Shown here: positions 1 to 7,627 of the stretch, piece by piece | Position numbering within the stretch: position 1 is the first letter of the stretch | How the letters are laid out: every line of letters begins with the position of its first letter | NCBI GenBank assembly: GCA_946497905.1 | Contig: CAMMMI010000025.1 | Span: 1 to 18,404 of the forward strand | DNA from: an uncultured Clostridium sp. | Lineage (GTDB): Bacteria > Bacillota > Clostridia > TANB77 > CAG-508 | DNA: 18,404 bases | Direction of reading: 5' to 3' | Notes under the pieces: generated by a model | Told to the model about the DNA's origin: nothing | Seen by the model: only the letters and a program-made list of their open reading frames with translations | Database searches by the model: none | Program-made: the position numbers and the translations under genes

Positions 1-110
1 TTTCTACCAAGTAGACCATAAATTTTACCTTTTTCAAATTCAAAATTTATGTCTTTTAAGACTTCTTTTTTCTCAAAACTTTTTTTTAGATTTTTAACGA
101 CTAATTTCAT
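1..110 (-). CDS. ABC transporter ATP-binding protein, N-terminal part (cut by window edge)
   Basis: The first 36 codons of an ABC ATPase run off the left edge of the window. The visible protein begins MKLVVKNLKKSF, has the usual strand pair before the Walker A loop (VLKDINFEFEKGKIYGLLG), and stops at the window end just as the Walker A motif begins. The start ATG at 108-110 has a GGAG ribosome binding site close upstream. Substrate and partner are not visible. It follows yxeA of the Bce-type module but has its own possible promoter, so it may be a separate transporter. The ABC assignment rests on this short N-terminus only. Confidence 0.75.
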   Translation of the reverse strand, partial: MKLVVKNLKKSFEKKEVLKDINFEFEKGKIYGLLGR

Positions 111-151
111 ACACTTCTCCTTTACATTCTATCTTTGATTATTTCGTCAAT

Positions 152-180
152 AGAATACCATATATATATAAATTAGTCTA
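152..180 (-). promoter_or_regulatory. Possible sigma-A promoter for the partial ABC gene
   Basis: On the minus strand TAGACT (175-180) is followed after 17 bases by TATTCT (152-157), about 40 bases before the start codon at 110. The spacing is ideal and each box has two mismatches to consensus. It lies between yxeA and the ABC gene, where no terminator hairpin is evident. Confidence 0.4.
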
Positions 181-201
181 GTGTCTTTTATTATAATTTT
201 T

Positions 202-555
202 TTATTCTATATTCATTACTGTTTTCACATCATCTGGTAAGTCATTTGTTTGTACTTCTTTCCAATCTACAACTCCACGTATTTGCATTATTTCTAACTC
301 TAAATATGCTCCTTCTCTTAATTCTCTACTTGTCATAAATTGAATCTCTTTTTCTTTTCCATTTTTGCTATATGCTTTTAACGTATATTGATAATTCATA
401 TCTCCTGAGCCAGAAACTTCTTCTATTTTTGTATTATCTATTTGAGTATAATATAGATCCTTATGTATAACTAAGAAGTAATATGCTCCAACTAGTAATG
501 CTATTATGATAATTACTGCAATAATCATTGGGATTTTTTCTTTAATATCTTCCAT
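202..555 (-). CDS. yxeA: YxeA family (DUF1093) membrane-anchored protein
   Basis: A 117-residue protein with one hydrophobic segment at about residues 9-30, followed by a small extracytoplasmic domain. The domain shows the family pattern: YYTQI, then YQYTLKAYSKNGKEKEI, then ELREGAYLELE, and a closing VQTNDLP. In Bacillus subtilis yxeA is the last gene of yxdJKLM-yxeA, and the gene order here is the same. The start ATG is 8 bases after the permease stop, behind an AGGAGGAATGAG ribosome binding site that overlaps the permease end, so it belongs to the transporter operon. Its biochemical role in the family is not settled; a helper role for the peptide-sensing transporter is inference. Confidence 0.85.
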   Translation of the reverse strand: MEDIKEKIPMIIAVIIIIALLVGAYYFLVIHKDLYYTQIDNTKIEEVSGSGDMNYQYTLKAYSKNGKEKEIQFMTSRELREGAYLELEIMQIRGVVDWKEVQTNDLPDDVKTVMNIE

Positions 556-563
556 TTTTTAAC

Positions 564-2660
564 TCATTCCTCCTCTTTAATAATATTTTTACTTCCAAAA
601 TATGTTGCTAAAAAGTATATTCCATAAATTACTCCTATAATAATTGCTGTTGCTATAGTAGAAGGCAATAATTCGTCTGGTGAAGCAAGTACAGCAAGCA
701 TTGATAATATAAATTTAATTCCAAATATTGAATGTACTATTGCTAAAACAAGTGGCAACATAAAGAAAATAAATATCTGCCTAAATAATGCTTTATTTAT
801 CATTTTTTCATCACAACCTATTTTTCTTAAAATTGTATATCTTTGTTTGTTATCGGAACTTTCAGTTAATTGTTTTAAAGCTAAAATTGCTGAACTTGCA
901 ATTAGAAATACAATTCCTAAGTAAATTGCTATAAATATGATAATTGTTGCTAATCCTTTACTTGCTTCTTTTAAACTAATTTTAGATGTTCCATCAAGGT
1001 TAATTCCTTTTTCTTTTATATTATTAATAAATTCTGTGTCTCCATTTCCTATTAATGTATTTTCTATTTCTTGTTTACCCGCTTCTGTATCTGCATTATA
1101 GTTTGCTACTAAAAGGTATTGTTCTGTATATTCATTTTGTACCTCAAAACTATCTGGTACTAATATAATTCCTGCATTCATATTACTTGAAGACATAAAT
1201 ACAAATCCATATTTACATTCATTATATTTCGAATGATATCTTTTGCCATTTATTTCTATATCTGAGTTCTTTTTTAATGATTGATTTCTTAAATTAGTCA
1301 TTTGATCAAAATCGCAAAGTACCATATATTCATCATCATTTAAGCTATATTGTTCTTCTCCATATAATGTAGCTATTTTGTTATAATCAGAAAGTTTTAT
1401 AACTGATTCTGGTGTATCATAAGTTAGCATTGAAAATTGATTTTTGGCTGTTTCGTAATAATCTCCCAAACTAGTTTTTAAAGTCCATTCTGGTATTGCA
1501 TAAATTGGAACTTCTATAACATCTTTTAATGTATTCATATCATAGCCATTTGTTTCTAAAGTATAGCTTACAGGATGTTTTGAATCTTCTATTTGTGTTT
1601 GCGTATTATATATTGTTTTTTCACTATATAAATTTACATAACTTTCTGGTAAATATGCAGTTTTGTATAAATTAACATCTACTGGTGTAAGTTCTTCTAG
1701 TTGTGAATCTAATGCCGATTTTATAGATAAACTTCCAGATAATACACTTATTGTCATAAACAACATTAAACAAATGATACTCATACTGATTATATTTGTA
1801 TTAACTTTATTGTTTAATTGCCTTAATACAAACATATTTGTTCCTTTTAAATATACTTTTTTACTTGATTGTATCATTCGTAATATAAACCCTGATAATG
1901 ACCAAAATATCCCAATTGTCCCTATAATTCCCATTAGTATAGGTTTTAATAATTCATCTGCTGTATTTAATTCATATACTCCACCTGTTACTCTCCAATA
2001 CGCATATCCTAGTATTCCAGCTGATATTAGAAATACAAGTATTGAAATAATTGGATTTTTCATTTTTACTTTTTCATTTTTTCTTATAGCAGTTAATAAA
2101 TTAATTAATTTATATCTTGAGATTGTTAATGTGTTAAAAATAATAACTGCTAAATACATAACTGCAAAATAAATACATGTTTTTATGCAAGCATCTTTTG
2201 AAAATACAAAAGTAAATTCGCTCATATCTGCTTCAAATAGTTTTGCAACTAAAATAGACATAAATTGTGAAGCAAACACACCTATAAATATACCAACTGC
2301 TAATGACAAAATTCCAATTAATATAGTTTCTAAAAGGATAATTCCTGATATTTGCCTTCTTCCCATACCAAGTGTCATATATATTCCAAATTCTCTTTTT
2401 CTTCTATTTACTAAAAAGTTATTGGCATATACAATTAAAAATCCTAATACAATTGCTACAAAAACTGACATCATTCCGAGTAAATCAACTAATAAAGTTA
2501 TCATTTCTCTTGTTGAAGCAGATACTTTTATCATTGCTTGTTGACTGTCTAATGAGTTAAACATATAGAAAATTGCTACCCCTAATACTAATGTTAAAAA
2601 ATATATTGCATAATCTTTAAAACTTTTTTTCATATTTCTTATAGATAATTTAAATAACAT
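564..2660 (-). CDS. BceB/YxdM-type ABC transporter permease (FtsX-like)
   Basis: A 698-residue permease of antimicrobial-peptide sensing and detoxification transporters. Hydrophobic segments fit the BceB ten-helix plan: about residues 17-37, 53-79, 105-130, 158-178, 204-222, 240-262 and 289-309, then a large extracellular domain (about 310-565), then three more helices near the C-terminus. That big domain between helices 7 and 8 is the diagnostic feature and is thought to bind the peptide-lipid complex. FtsX-like cores are visible (RKREFGIYMTLGM at about 87-99; RYTILRKIGCDE after helix 8). Its start overlaps the ATPase end by 11 bases, with GGAGGTGA inside the ATPase gene as ribosome binding site, so the two are translationally coupled. 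The substrate cannot be read from sequence; bacitracin-like or cationic peptides are typical of the family. Confidence 0.92.
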   Translation of the reverse strand: MLFKLSIRNMKKSFKDYAIYFLTLVLGVAIFYMFNSLDSQQAMIKVSASTREMITLLVDLLGMMSVFVAIVLGFLIVYANNFLVNRRKREFGIYMTLGMGRRQISGIILLETILIGILSLAVGIFIGVFASQFMSILVAKLFEADMSEFTFVFSKDACIKTCIYFAVMYLAVIIFNTLTISRYKLINLLTAIRKNEKVKMKNPIISILVFLISAGILGYAYWRVTGGVYELNTADELLKPILMGIIGTIGIFWSLSGFILRMIQSSKKVYLKGTNMFVLRQLNNKVNTNIISMSIICLMLFMTISVLSGSLSIKSALDSQLEELTPVDVNLYKTAYLPESYVNLYSEKTIYNTQTQIEDSKHPVSYTLETNGYDMNTLKDVIEVPIYAIPEWTLKTSLGDYYETAKNQFSMLTYDTPESVIKLSDYNKIATLYGEEQYSLNDDEYMVLCDFDQMTNLRNQSLKKNSDIEINGKRYHSKYNECKYGFVFMSSSNMNAGIILVPDSFEVQNEYTEQYLLVANYNADTEAGKQEIENTLIGNGDTEFINNIKEKGINLDGTSKISLKEASKGLATIIIFIAIYLGIVFLIASSAILALKQLTESSDNKQRYTILRKIGCDEKMINKALFRQIFIFFMLPLVLAIVHSIFGIKFILSMLAVLASPDELLPSTIATAIIIGVIYGIYFLATYFGSKNIIKEEE

Positions 2661-3417
2661 CGTTCAAATCACCTCCAAGAAGTGTTTGCACCTCAATTAT
2701 TTTTTCAAAGAATTGTTTTCTTGTGTCTTCACCTTTAATTAATTCATTAAATATCTTTCCATCTTTTATAAAGATAATTCTTTCTGCATAACTTGCTGTG
2801 AAAGCGTCATGTGTAACCATTAAAATGGTTGCTCCTAAATTTTTATTTAAATGTTCAAACGTTTCTAGTAATTGTCTTGCTGATTTTGAGTCTAATGCTC
2901 CTGTTGGTTCATCTGCTAGAACCATTTTAGGGTTTGTTATAACTGCCCTGCTACTGGCCACTCTTTGTTTTTGTCCTCCTGATATTTGATATGGATATTT
3001 ATCTAAAATATCTGATATATCAAGTTTTTTTGCTACTTCTTTTACTCTTTTATCTATTTCATGAGAATTTACCTTTTGGATTGTTAATGCTAGTGCAATA
3101 TTTTCATAAGCAGTTAAAGTATCCAGTAAATTAAAATCTTGAAATATAAATCCTAATTCTTCCCTTCTAAACTTATTTAGCTTATTTCCTTTTAATCTTG
3201 TAATGTCTTGGTTATTAATTATAATTTTTCCGGCTGTTACTCTATCAATTGTTGATATACAATTTAATAATGTTGTTTTACCAGATCCAGATGCCCCCAT
3301 TATGCCAACAAATTCTCCCTCTCCTACATTAAAACTAATTCCGTCTATTGCTTTTGTTAAATTTGATTTGTTACCATAGTATTTTTCTATGTTTTTTACC
3401 TCTAATACATTACTCAT
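2650..3417 (-). CDS. BceA/YxdL-type ABC transporter ATP-binding protein
   Basis: A 255-residue ATPase with all motifs intact: Walker A GASGSGKT at 41-48, Q-loop near Q93, signature ISGGQKQR at 145-152, Walker B MVLADE at 165-170, D-loop ALDS, and the H-loop histidine at 203. It partners the overlapping permease to form a Bce-type transporter that works as both resistance pump and flux sensor for its kinase. The ATG at 3417 has an AAGGAGG ribosome binding site. The operon starts here: a terminator for the kinase gene and a regulator-binding site lie just upstream. Confidence 0.95.
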   Translation of the reverse strand: MSNVLEVKNIEKYYGNKSNLTKAIDGISFNVGEGEFVGIMGASGSGKTTLLNCISTIDRVTAGKIIINNQDITRLKGNKLNKFRREELGFIFQDFNLLDTLTAYENIALALTIQKVNSHEIDKRVKEVAKKLDISDILDKYPYQISGGQKQRVASSRAVITNPKMVLADEPTGALDSKSARQLLETFEHLNKNLGATILMVTHDAFTASYAERIIFIKDGKIFNELIKGEDTRKQFFEKIIEVQTLLGGDLNDVI

Positions 3418-3478
3418 TATAAAATTTTCCTCCTTTTTCTTAGTTAAAATCGTAATTGTTTTTCGACTTTCTAGTTAT

Positions 3479-3507
3479 ATTATAAGATATCATATATTTT
3501 TTTGCCA
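3479..3507 (-). promoter_or_regulatory. Likely promoter of the transporter operon
   Basis: On the minus strand a perfect TATAAT lies at 3479-3484. Seventeen bases upstream the best -35 is only TGGCAA (3502-3507), a poor match. A good -10 with a weak -35 directly downstream of an activator site is what an activator-dependent promoter should look like; that reading is inference. Confidence 0.5.
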
Positions 3508-3515
3508 TTTATTAA

Positions 3516-3544
3516 TCTTACAATTGTATGACATTTTTGTAAGA
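3516..3544 (-). promoter_or_regulatory. BceR/YxdJ-type response regulator binding site
   Basis: Between kinase and ATPase genes there is a perfect 8-base inverted repeat, TCTTACAA (3516-3523) and TTGTAAGA (3537-3544), separated by 13 bases. Within it, 3529-3542 reads TGACATTTTTGTAA, an exact match to TNACA-N4-TGTAA, the consensus known for Bce-type regulators. A second, weaker copy (TTACA-N4-TATGA) lies at 3518-3531. The site sits about 10 bases upstream of the -35 position of the transporter promoter, as expected for activation by the response regulator at 4657-5328. Confidence 0.75.
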
Positions 3545-3553
3545 CTTTAATGC

Positions 3554-3588
3554 AAAAAAAGAATATGATTTCTATTTTAAAATCATAT
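3554..3588 (-). terminator. Intrinsic terminator of the regulator-kinase operon
   Basis: On the minus strand ATATGATTT (3580-3588) and AAATCATAT (3563-3571) form a perfect 9-base stem with an 8-base loop, followed two bases later by seven T residues (3554-3560). The kinase stop codon (3572-3574) lies inside the loop. The terminator separates the two-component genes from the transporter operon. Confidence 0.8.
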
Positions 3589-4660
3589 AACTATTTTTGG
3601 GAAAAATTATTCTTACTTCTGTTCCTTTATTTTTTTCCGAATTTAATTCTATTCCTAACCCTAATTTATCACATAATTTTTTACATAAATACAACCCTAT
3701 ACCTGTAGACTTTTGGCCAATAATTCTGCCATTTTCTCCTGTAAATCCTCTTTCAAATACCCTAGTAATCTCTCCTTTTTTTATTCCTATTCCATTATCT
3801 TTAATATATAAAATAACTTTATCGCTTTTCTCTTTTGAAGAGATTATAATTTTTTTGTTATCTTTTTTAGCATATTTAATAGCATTTTGTATAATTTGAT
3901 TTACGATAAATATAGCCCATTTACTATCTGTATATACTTCCTCTGATTTTAAGTTATTTAGTTCTATGGATATCTTTTCATTAAGTAATGTTATTTTATT
4001 TTTTAGAATTGCGCCATTTACAATCTCTTTTAAGTTTGTTTTACCTATTATATAATCTTTTTCTACTGCATTGCTTCTAGCATAAAACAAGGCTTGTTCT
4101 GTATAGTTTTCTACTTTGTCTAATTCTTCGTCTATACTTCTCATTATTTCATTTTTATTGTATAAGCGACTAGTTTCTTGTGTTGTGAACTGCAAACTCT
4201 GATTATCCTTTTGATCTATGTTCTTATTATTTTCTATAATCAACTTATTAGCTACAATTGGTATTTTAACCTCGTGAATCCATAATTCTATATATTCTTT
4301 ATATTCTTCTTGTATATTTTTATAATAATTTACATTTTCTAGCATTGATTTGCTTGTATCTTGTAAAACTTCTTTTAATATCTTTCCTTCAATAAAATTT
4401 GGTGTTTTTATAATTTCTGAAATTAAATATTTCTCTTTTAACTCTGTCATATTATTCATTAATTCACTATAATAGTGTTTCTTCCTTTTATATTCAATTA
4501 AAATAGCAAGAGATACTACAAAAATCACTATAACTGCGCAATATATTCTTACTAATATTCCAATATGATATGCTAGTAATAATATTTCTATACTACAAAT
4601 AGCTAATGCTATTCCAATAATTAATATCATTTTTTCTTTTATGAAATCTTTAAAATTCAT
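3572..4660 (-). CDS. Intramembrane-sensing histidine kinase, BceS/YxdK type
   Basis: A 362-residue sensor kinase. Two hydrophobic segments (about residues 11-30 and 36-56) are joined by only a few residues, so there is no extracellular sensor domain; this is the BceS architecture, in which the kinase senses through the transporter. The phospho-acceptor is H129 in the H-box IELWIHEVKIPI. The ATPase domain has the N-box (QNAIKYAKKD), G1 (DNGIGI) and G2 (STGIGLYL). The ATG overlaps the response regulator stop as ATGA, giving tight coupling. Expected partners are the regulator just upstream and the BceAB-type transporter just downstream. Confidence 0.93.
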   Translation of the reverse strand: MNFKDFIKEKMILIIGIALAICSIEILLLAYHIGILVRIYCAVIVIFVVSLAILIEYKRKKHYYSELMNNMTELKEKYLISEIIKTPNFIEGKILKEVLQDTSKSMLENVNYYKNIQEEYKEYIELWIHEVKIPIVANKLIIENNKNIDQKDNQSLQFTTQETSRLYNKNEIMRSIDEELDKVENYTEQALFYARSNAVEKDYIIGKTNLKEIVNGAILKNKITLLNEKISIELNNLKSEEVYTDSKWAIFIVNQIIQNAIKYAKKDNKKIIISSKEKSDKVILYIKDNGIGIKKGEITRVFERGFTGENGRIIGQKSTGIGLYLCKKLCDKLGLGIELNSEKNKGTEVRIIFPKNSYMILK

Positions 4661-5328
4661 TTTAATAAATACCCTTGTCCTCTCCTAGTTTCAATTCTAT
4701 CTATAAGACCTAATTCTTGTAATTTATCTCTTAATCTTTTTACATTTACACTTAAAGTATTGTCATCTATAAATTCTTGGCTTTCCCATAGATAGTCCAT
4801 TATTTCATCTCTTGATACTATTTTTCCTTTATTTATGCTTAAATAATATAAAATACTATATTCATTTTTTGTTAATTCTATCTTTTGACTATCTTTTTCA
4901 ATTACTCTTTCAGCTATGTTTAAAATAAAGTCATTACAGTTAATTTTTTGTATTCCTTTTTCTGATTTTTGGTTTCTTTTCAACAGTCCGTTAATTTTTG
5001 CTAATAATATTTGAATATTATATGGTTTTGTTACATATTGGTCAGCTCCACCATATAAACTCATTAGTTCGTCTATCTCATTGTCTCTACTTGTTACCAT
5101 TATAATTGGTACATCTGATGTTTTTCTTATTTCTTTACATACATATTCTCCATCTGTATATGGTAAGTTAATATCTAATAATACTAAATCTGATTTTTCA
5201 TCCAAGATATCTTGTATTGTATTATCAAATTTTTCTAAACTTTTGGCTATAAATCCATTTTTGTTTAAAAATGTTTCTAATTCTTTTCGTATTTTTTTAT
5301 CATCTTCTACTATTAATATTTTTTGCAT
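4657..5328 (-). CDS. OmpR-family response regulator, BceR/YxdJ type
   Basis: A 223-residue response regulator. The receiver domain (about 1-115) has acidic residues D9 and D10, the phosphorylation site D52 in LLDINLPYTDG, the switch threonine T79 and the conserved K101. A winged-helix DNA-binding domain follows (about 130-223, ending RRGQGYLLK). It should activate the transporter operon through the TNACA-N4-TGTAA site at 3529-3542. The start ATG has a GGAGG ribosome binding site 10 bases upstream. Order and orientation of the five genes match yxdJKLM-yxeA of Bacillus subtilis; the inducing peptide is unknown. Confidence 0.94.
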   Translation of the reverse strand: MQKILIVEDDKKIRKELETFLNKNGFIAKSLEKFDNTIQDILDEKSDLVLLDINLPYTDGEYVCKEIRKTSDVPIIMVTSRDNEIDELMSLYGGADQYVTKPYNIQILLAKINGLLKRNQKSEKGIQKINCNDFILNIAERVIEKDSQKIELTKNEYSILYYLSINKGKIVSRDEIMDYLWESQEFIDDNTLSVNVKRLRDKLQELGLIDRIETRRGQGYLLK

Positions 5329-5381
5329 AAATTTTAACCTCCAAAGTTACTATATGAATTTTTATCACTCATACGCCAATT

Positions 5382-5410
5382 ATTTTATAATATTATTTTT
5401 ATCTTGTCTA
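5382..5410 (-). promoter_or_regulatory. Probable promoter of the regulator-kinase operon
   Basis: On the minus strand TAGACA (5405-5410) and TAAAAT (5382-5387) are separated by 17 bases, some 50 bases upstream of the regulator start and just after the terminator of the preceding gene. Both boxes are close to the sigma-A consensus. Confidence 0.55.
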
Positions 5411-5420
5411 TATTTATAAC

Positions 5421-5466
5421 ATCTTAAAAAGAAAAATTACTCTATACCTTTTGTATAAAGTAATTT
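5421..5466 (-). terminator. Intrinsic terminator of the prolyl-tRNA deacylase gene
   Basis: AAATTACTCTATAC (5434-5447) and GTATAAAGTAATTT (5453-5466) form a 14-base stem with one G-U type mismatch and a 5-base loop. On the minus strand the stem is followed by a T-rich tract (TTCTTTTT). It begins 18 bases after the stop of the gene at 5485-5973. Confidence 0.8.
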
Positions 5467-5484
5467 AGGAATTGTAATTTGTGT

Positions 5485-5973
5485 TTATAATTCTGCAATT
5501 ATTACTTCATTTCCATGTTTTTTTATAATGTTTATCAAATCTTCAACTTTTAGCCATACTGTTGCAGTATTGTCATTCGGGTGTACTCCTATAATGTGTC
5601 TGTCTTTCATAAAGTCTTTATCTATAAAAAATTGAACTTTATGTTCTTTATCATTTAATAATCCAAGTGGAGTTACTGCACCTGCTATTAAATTCATTAT
5701 TGCTGATAAATCATTTTCACTTGCAAAGCTTAATGGTCTTGTTCCGTTTCTCTTCTTAAATTCTTTTAAGTCAACTCTTTTATCTCCTCTAACAGTTATA
5801 AGATAATAATTTCTTTTCTTATCATCTCTAACAAATAAATTTTTAGCATTATATTCTGGATAAGGTATATCAATTTCAGTTAGTTCTTCCATATTATAAA
5901 CTGCTTTATGTTCTGTTATCTCATACCATATATTTTTAGATTTTATAAAGCTATATATTTCTTCTTTATTCAT
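5485..5973 (-). CDS. YbaK/PrdX-type prolyl-tRNA deacylase (ProXp-ala-like)
   Basis: A 162-residue, single-domain trans-editing enzyme expected to hydrolyse mischarged aminoacyl-tRNAPro, typically Ala-tRNAPro, in the cytosol. Visible family features are HKAVYNMEE, the candidate catalytic lysine K44 in the NAKNLFVRD segment, RPLSFASE, GAVTPLGLLND near residue 100, and GVHPNDNTATVWL near the C-terminus. Its length is normal for a stand-alone PrdX-type protein. A GGGAGG ribosome binding site precedes the ATG at 5973. It appears monocistronic, with a clear terminator downstream and about 100 bases to the nitroreductase stop upstream. Exact tRNA specificity cannot be told from sequence alone. Confidence 0.88.
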   Translation of the reverse strand: MNKEEIYSFIKSKNIWYEITEHKAVYNMEELTEIDIPYPEYNAKNLFVRDDKKRNYYLITVRGDKRVDLKEFKKRNGTRPLSFASENDLSAIMNLIAGAVTPLGLLNDKEHKVQFFIDKDFMKDRHIIGVHPNDNTATVWLKVEDLINIIKKHGNEVIIAEL

Positions 5974-6073
5974 TTTCAGCCTCCCATAAAAATTACTATT
6001 AATATTGCTTGATATATATTATGAATTAGTATCTTTGACTATAATTATACAGTTTTGTCTTTATTCTATAGCA

Positions 6074-6703
6074 TTATTTCCACTTACCAAAGTGTAGTTG
6101 CTTTTCAATTTCAGGGTATTGTTGTTCTAATTCTTTTTCATTAGGATCAGCATAACCAATTCCGATAAACACAGGTATCATATATGTTGGTGGAACTTTT
6201 AACTTTGCTTTTACAATATCATGTTCTTCATTTAAAGGTATTCTCATAGAACAACCTAACCCTTCAGCAGTTGCTGCTAAAAATATGTTTTCTATAACAC
6301 ACCAAATTGTTGAAAATGGATTTAAACTTGAAACTCCCTTTCCACCATTTATTTCTTTTGATTTAAACACAGGAATTACTACATAAGGAGCATCTTTTAA
6401 CATTGTGAACTGTCTTGGCATTGCATGTGCATACATTTTTTGACCAAGTGTTATTGGATATGGTCTTGGAACATTTAGATACTTTTCAGCGTCAAATTTA
6501 TCAGCTATTTTCTTTGCATATTCAAAAGCATATTCTTTTTCTTCGTCTGTTTTTAAGATAATATAATTCCAATTACGATTATGATTCCAAGTTGGAGCTT
6601 TGTTACCTGCTTCTAAAATTCTTTTAATTGCTTCAAAATCAACCTCCCTATCTAAAAACTCTCTAACTGTTCTTCTTTTATTAACTACTTCATAAAATTC
6701 CAT
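6074..6703 (-). CDS. Nitroreductase family protein (FMN-dependent)
   Basis: A 209-residue nitroreductase, expected to be a cytosolic FMN enzyme reducing nitro compounds, quinones or similar with NAD(P)H. The N-terminal FMN phosphate-binding signature is KRRTVREF at 9-16, followed by the substrate-side segment APTWNHNRNW. The central FMN region (AATAEGLGCSMRIP) and the C-terminal GIGYADPNE are present, and length is normal. It is the last gene of the MarR operon, 19 bases after DUF1848, with an AGGAGG ribosome binding site. Its first 18 residues are 13/18 identical to the N-terminal leader of the radical SAM gene at the head of the same operon. The natural substrate is unknown. Confidence 0.9.
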   Translation of the reverse strand: MEFYEVVNKRRTVREFLDREVDFEAIKRILEAGNKAPTWNHNRNWNYIILKTDEEKEYAFEYAKKIADKFDAEKYLNVPRPYPITLGQKMYAHAMPRQFTMLKDAPYVVIPVFKSKEINGGKGVSSLNPFSTIWCVIENIFLAATAEGLGCSMRIPLNEEHDIVKAKLKVPPTYMIPVFIGIGYADPNEKELEQQYPEIEKQLHFGKWK

Positions 6704-6722
6704 TTTTAATTCCTCCTAAATT

Positions 6723-7610
6723 TCATTTTTTTCTTCTTGTAATTTTATCATTATCACTTAAATATCCAATTAACAAACTTGAATTATCATCATGATTTTT
6801 CATATTGCTTTCTATTGTTCTTTCATTATAATTTGCATAACAATATTTACAATGATGAGGGCAAGTATTATATGCTCCTATATCTACCATTTGCACACAC
6901 TCGCATTTTTGTTCTTTTCTCGCTTTCCAATTAGGATATTTCTTACCTGTTATTTTATATGCTAGTTCGTGTGATAGACATTCTCCTTTAATAAAACCAT
7001 ATTCGACTAAATTTATTTCTTCAAAACAAGTTTGTACTGTCATATTGTGTTCTTTTGCACTTTTGCTAAAGTTCTCTCCAATTAGTTTATAATCGTTTTC
7101 AGTAAAATTTCTTTGCTTTAATATACTTGCATTATTTCTAACATTTTTATAATCATCTATAAATGATACAATTATTTTGTTTACATATCCATCTAATAAA
7201 TTACATATTCTATCAAATGCTCTTAAGTGATACTCTATGCTATATTTATCACTTAAAAATATTGGATCATACCTAATATATAAATTATCAATTCCTACAA
7301 TACTAGACAGTTTTTTTATTGCTTCAATTATAGTTTCTTTATCTGGAACATTAGGCTCAATATCTTTCTTGTAAGATGTTAAAGTAACATGGAACAATAT
7401 TGGTTTATCAATATCTTTTAAATATGGAATAATAGGTATAGGGTTTTTAGTACAAAACAAAATGGCATCTACATCTTCAAAATATATTCTTGATACACTC
7501 TTAGGATTAAACGGGTTTCGTACATCAAAAAATCCCTCTTTATATCTATTCATAAACCATTTAGAATAAAATGCAACTACATCTGTTCTTCCTGATACAT
7601 TTAGTATCAT
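6723..7610 (-). CDS. DUF1848 family protein with C-terminal CX3CX2C cluster
   Basis: A 295-residue DUF1848 protein. The family N-terminus (LNVSGRTDVVAFYSKWFMNR) and the segments DAILFCTKNP and YIRYDPIF are clear. Near the C-terminus C250, C254 and C257 form CPHHCKYCYA, the same spacing as the iron-sulphur cysteines of radical SAM proteins but at the opposite end of the chain. Further cysteines are C195, C211, C236 and C238. An iron-sulphur cluster role is inference; the function of DUF1848 is not established. The gene is 17 bases after the radical SAM gene, with a GAGGTGA ribosome binding site, and precedes the nitroreductase, so the three should be co-expressed under MarR control. Confidence 0.88.
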   Translation of the reverse strand: MILNVSGRTDVVAFYSKWFMNRYKEGFFDVRNPFNPKSVSRIYFEDVDAILFCTKNPIPIIPYLKDIDKPILFHVTLTSYKKDIEPNVPDKETIIEAIKKLSSIVGIDNLYIRYDPIFLSDKYSIEYHLRAFDRICNLLDGYVNKIIVSFIDDYKNVRNNASILKQRNFTENDYKLIGENFSKSAKEHNMTVQTCFEEINLVEYGFIKGECLSHELAYKITGKKYPNWKARKEQKCECVQMVDIGAYNTCPHHCKYCYANYNERTIESNMKNHDDNSSLLIGYLSDNDKITRRKK

Positions 7611-7627
7611 TTACTTATCACCTCACT

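Noticed and set aside
1663..2560. Long plus-strand open frames opposite the permease gene
   Set aside because: They lie antisense to a clear BceB-type permease, have no ribosome binding sites and have unusual Ser/Asn/Ile-rich compositions typical of reverse-strand readings of AT-rich membrane genes.
3597..5419. Plus-strand open frames opposite the kinase and regulator genes
   Set aside because: The minus-strand proteins have all expected motifs; the opposite frames show no family resemblance or initiation signals.
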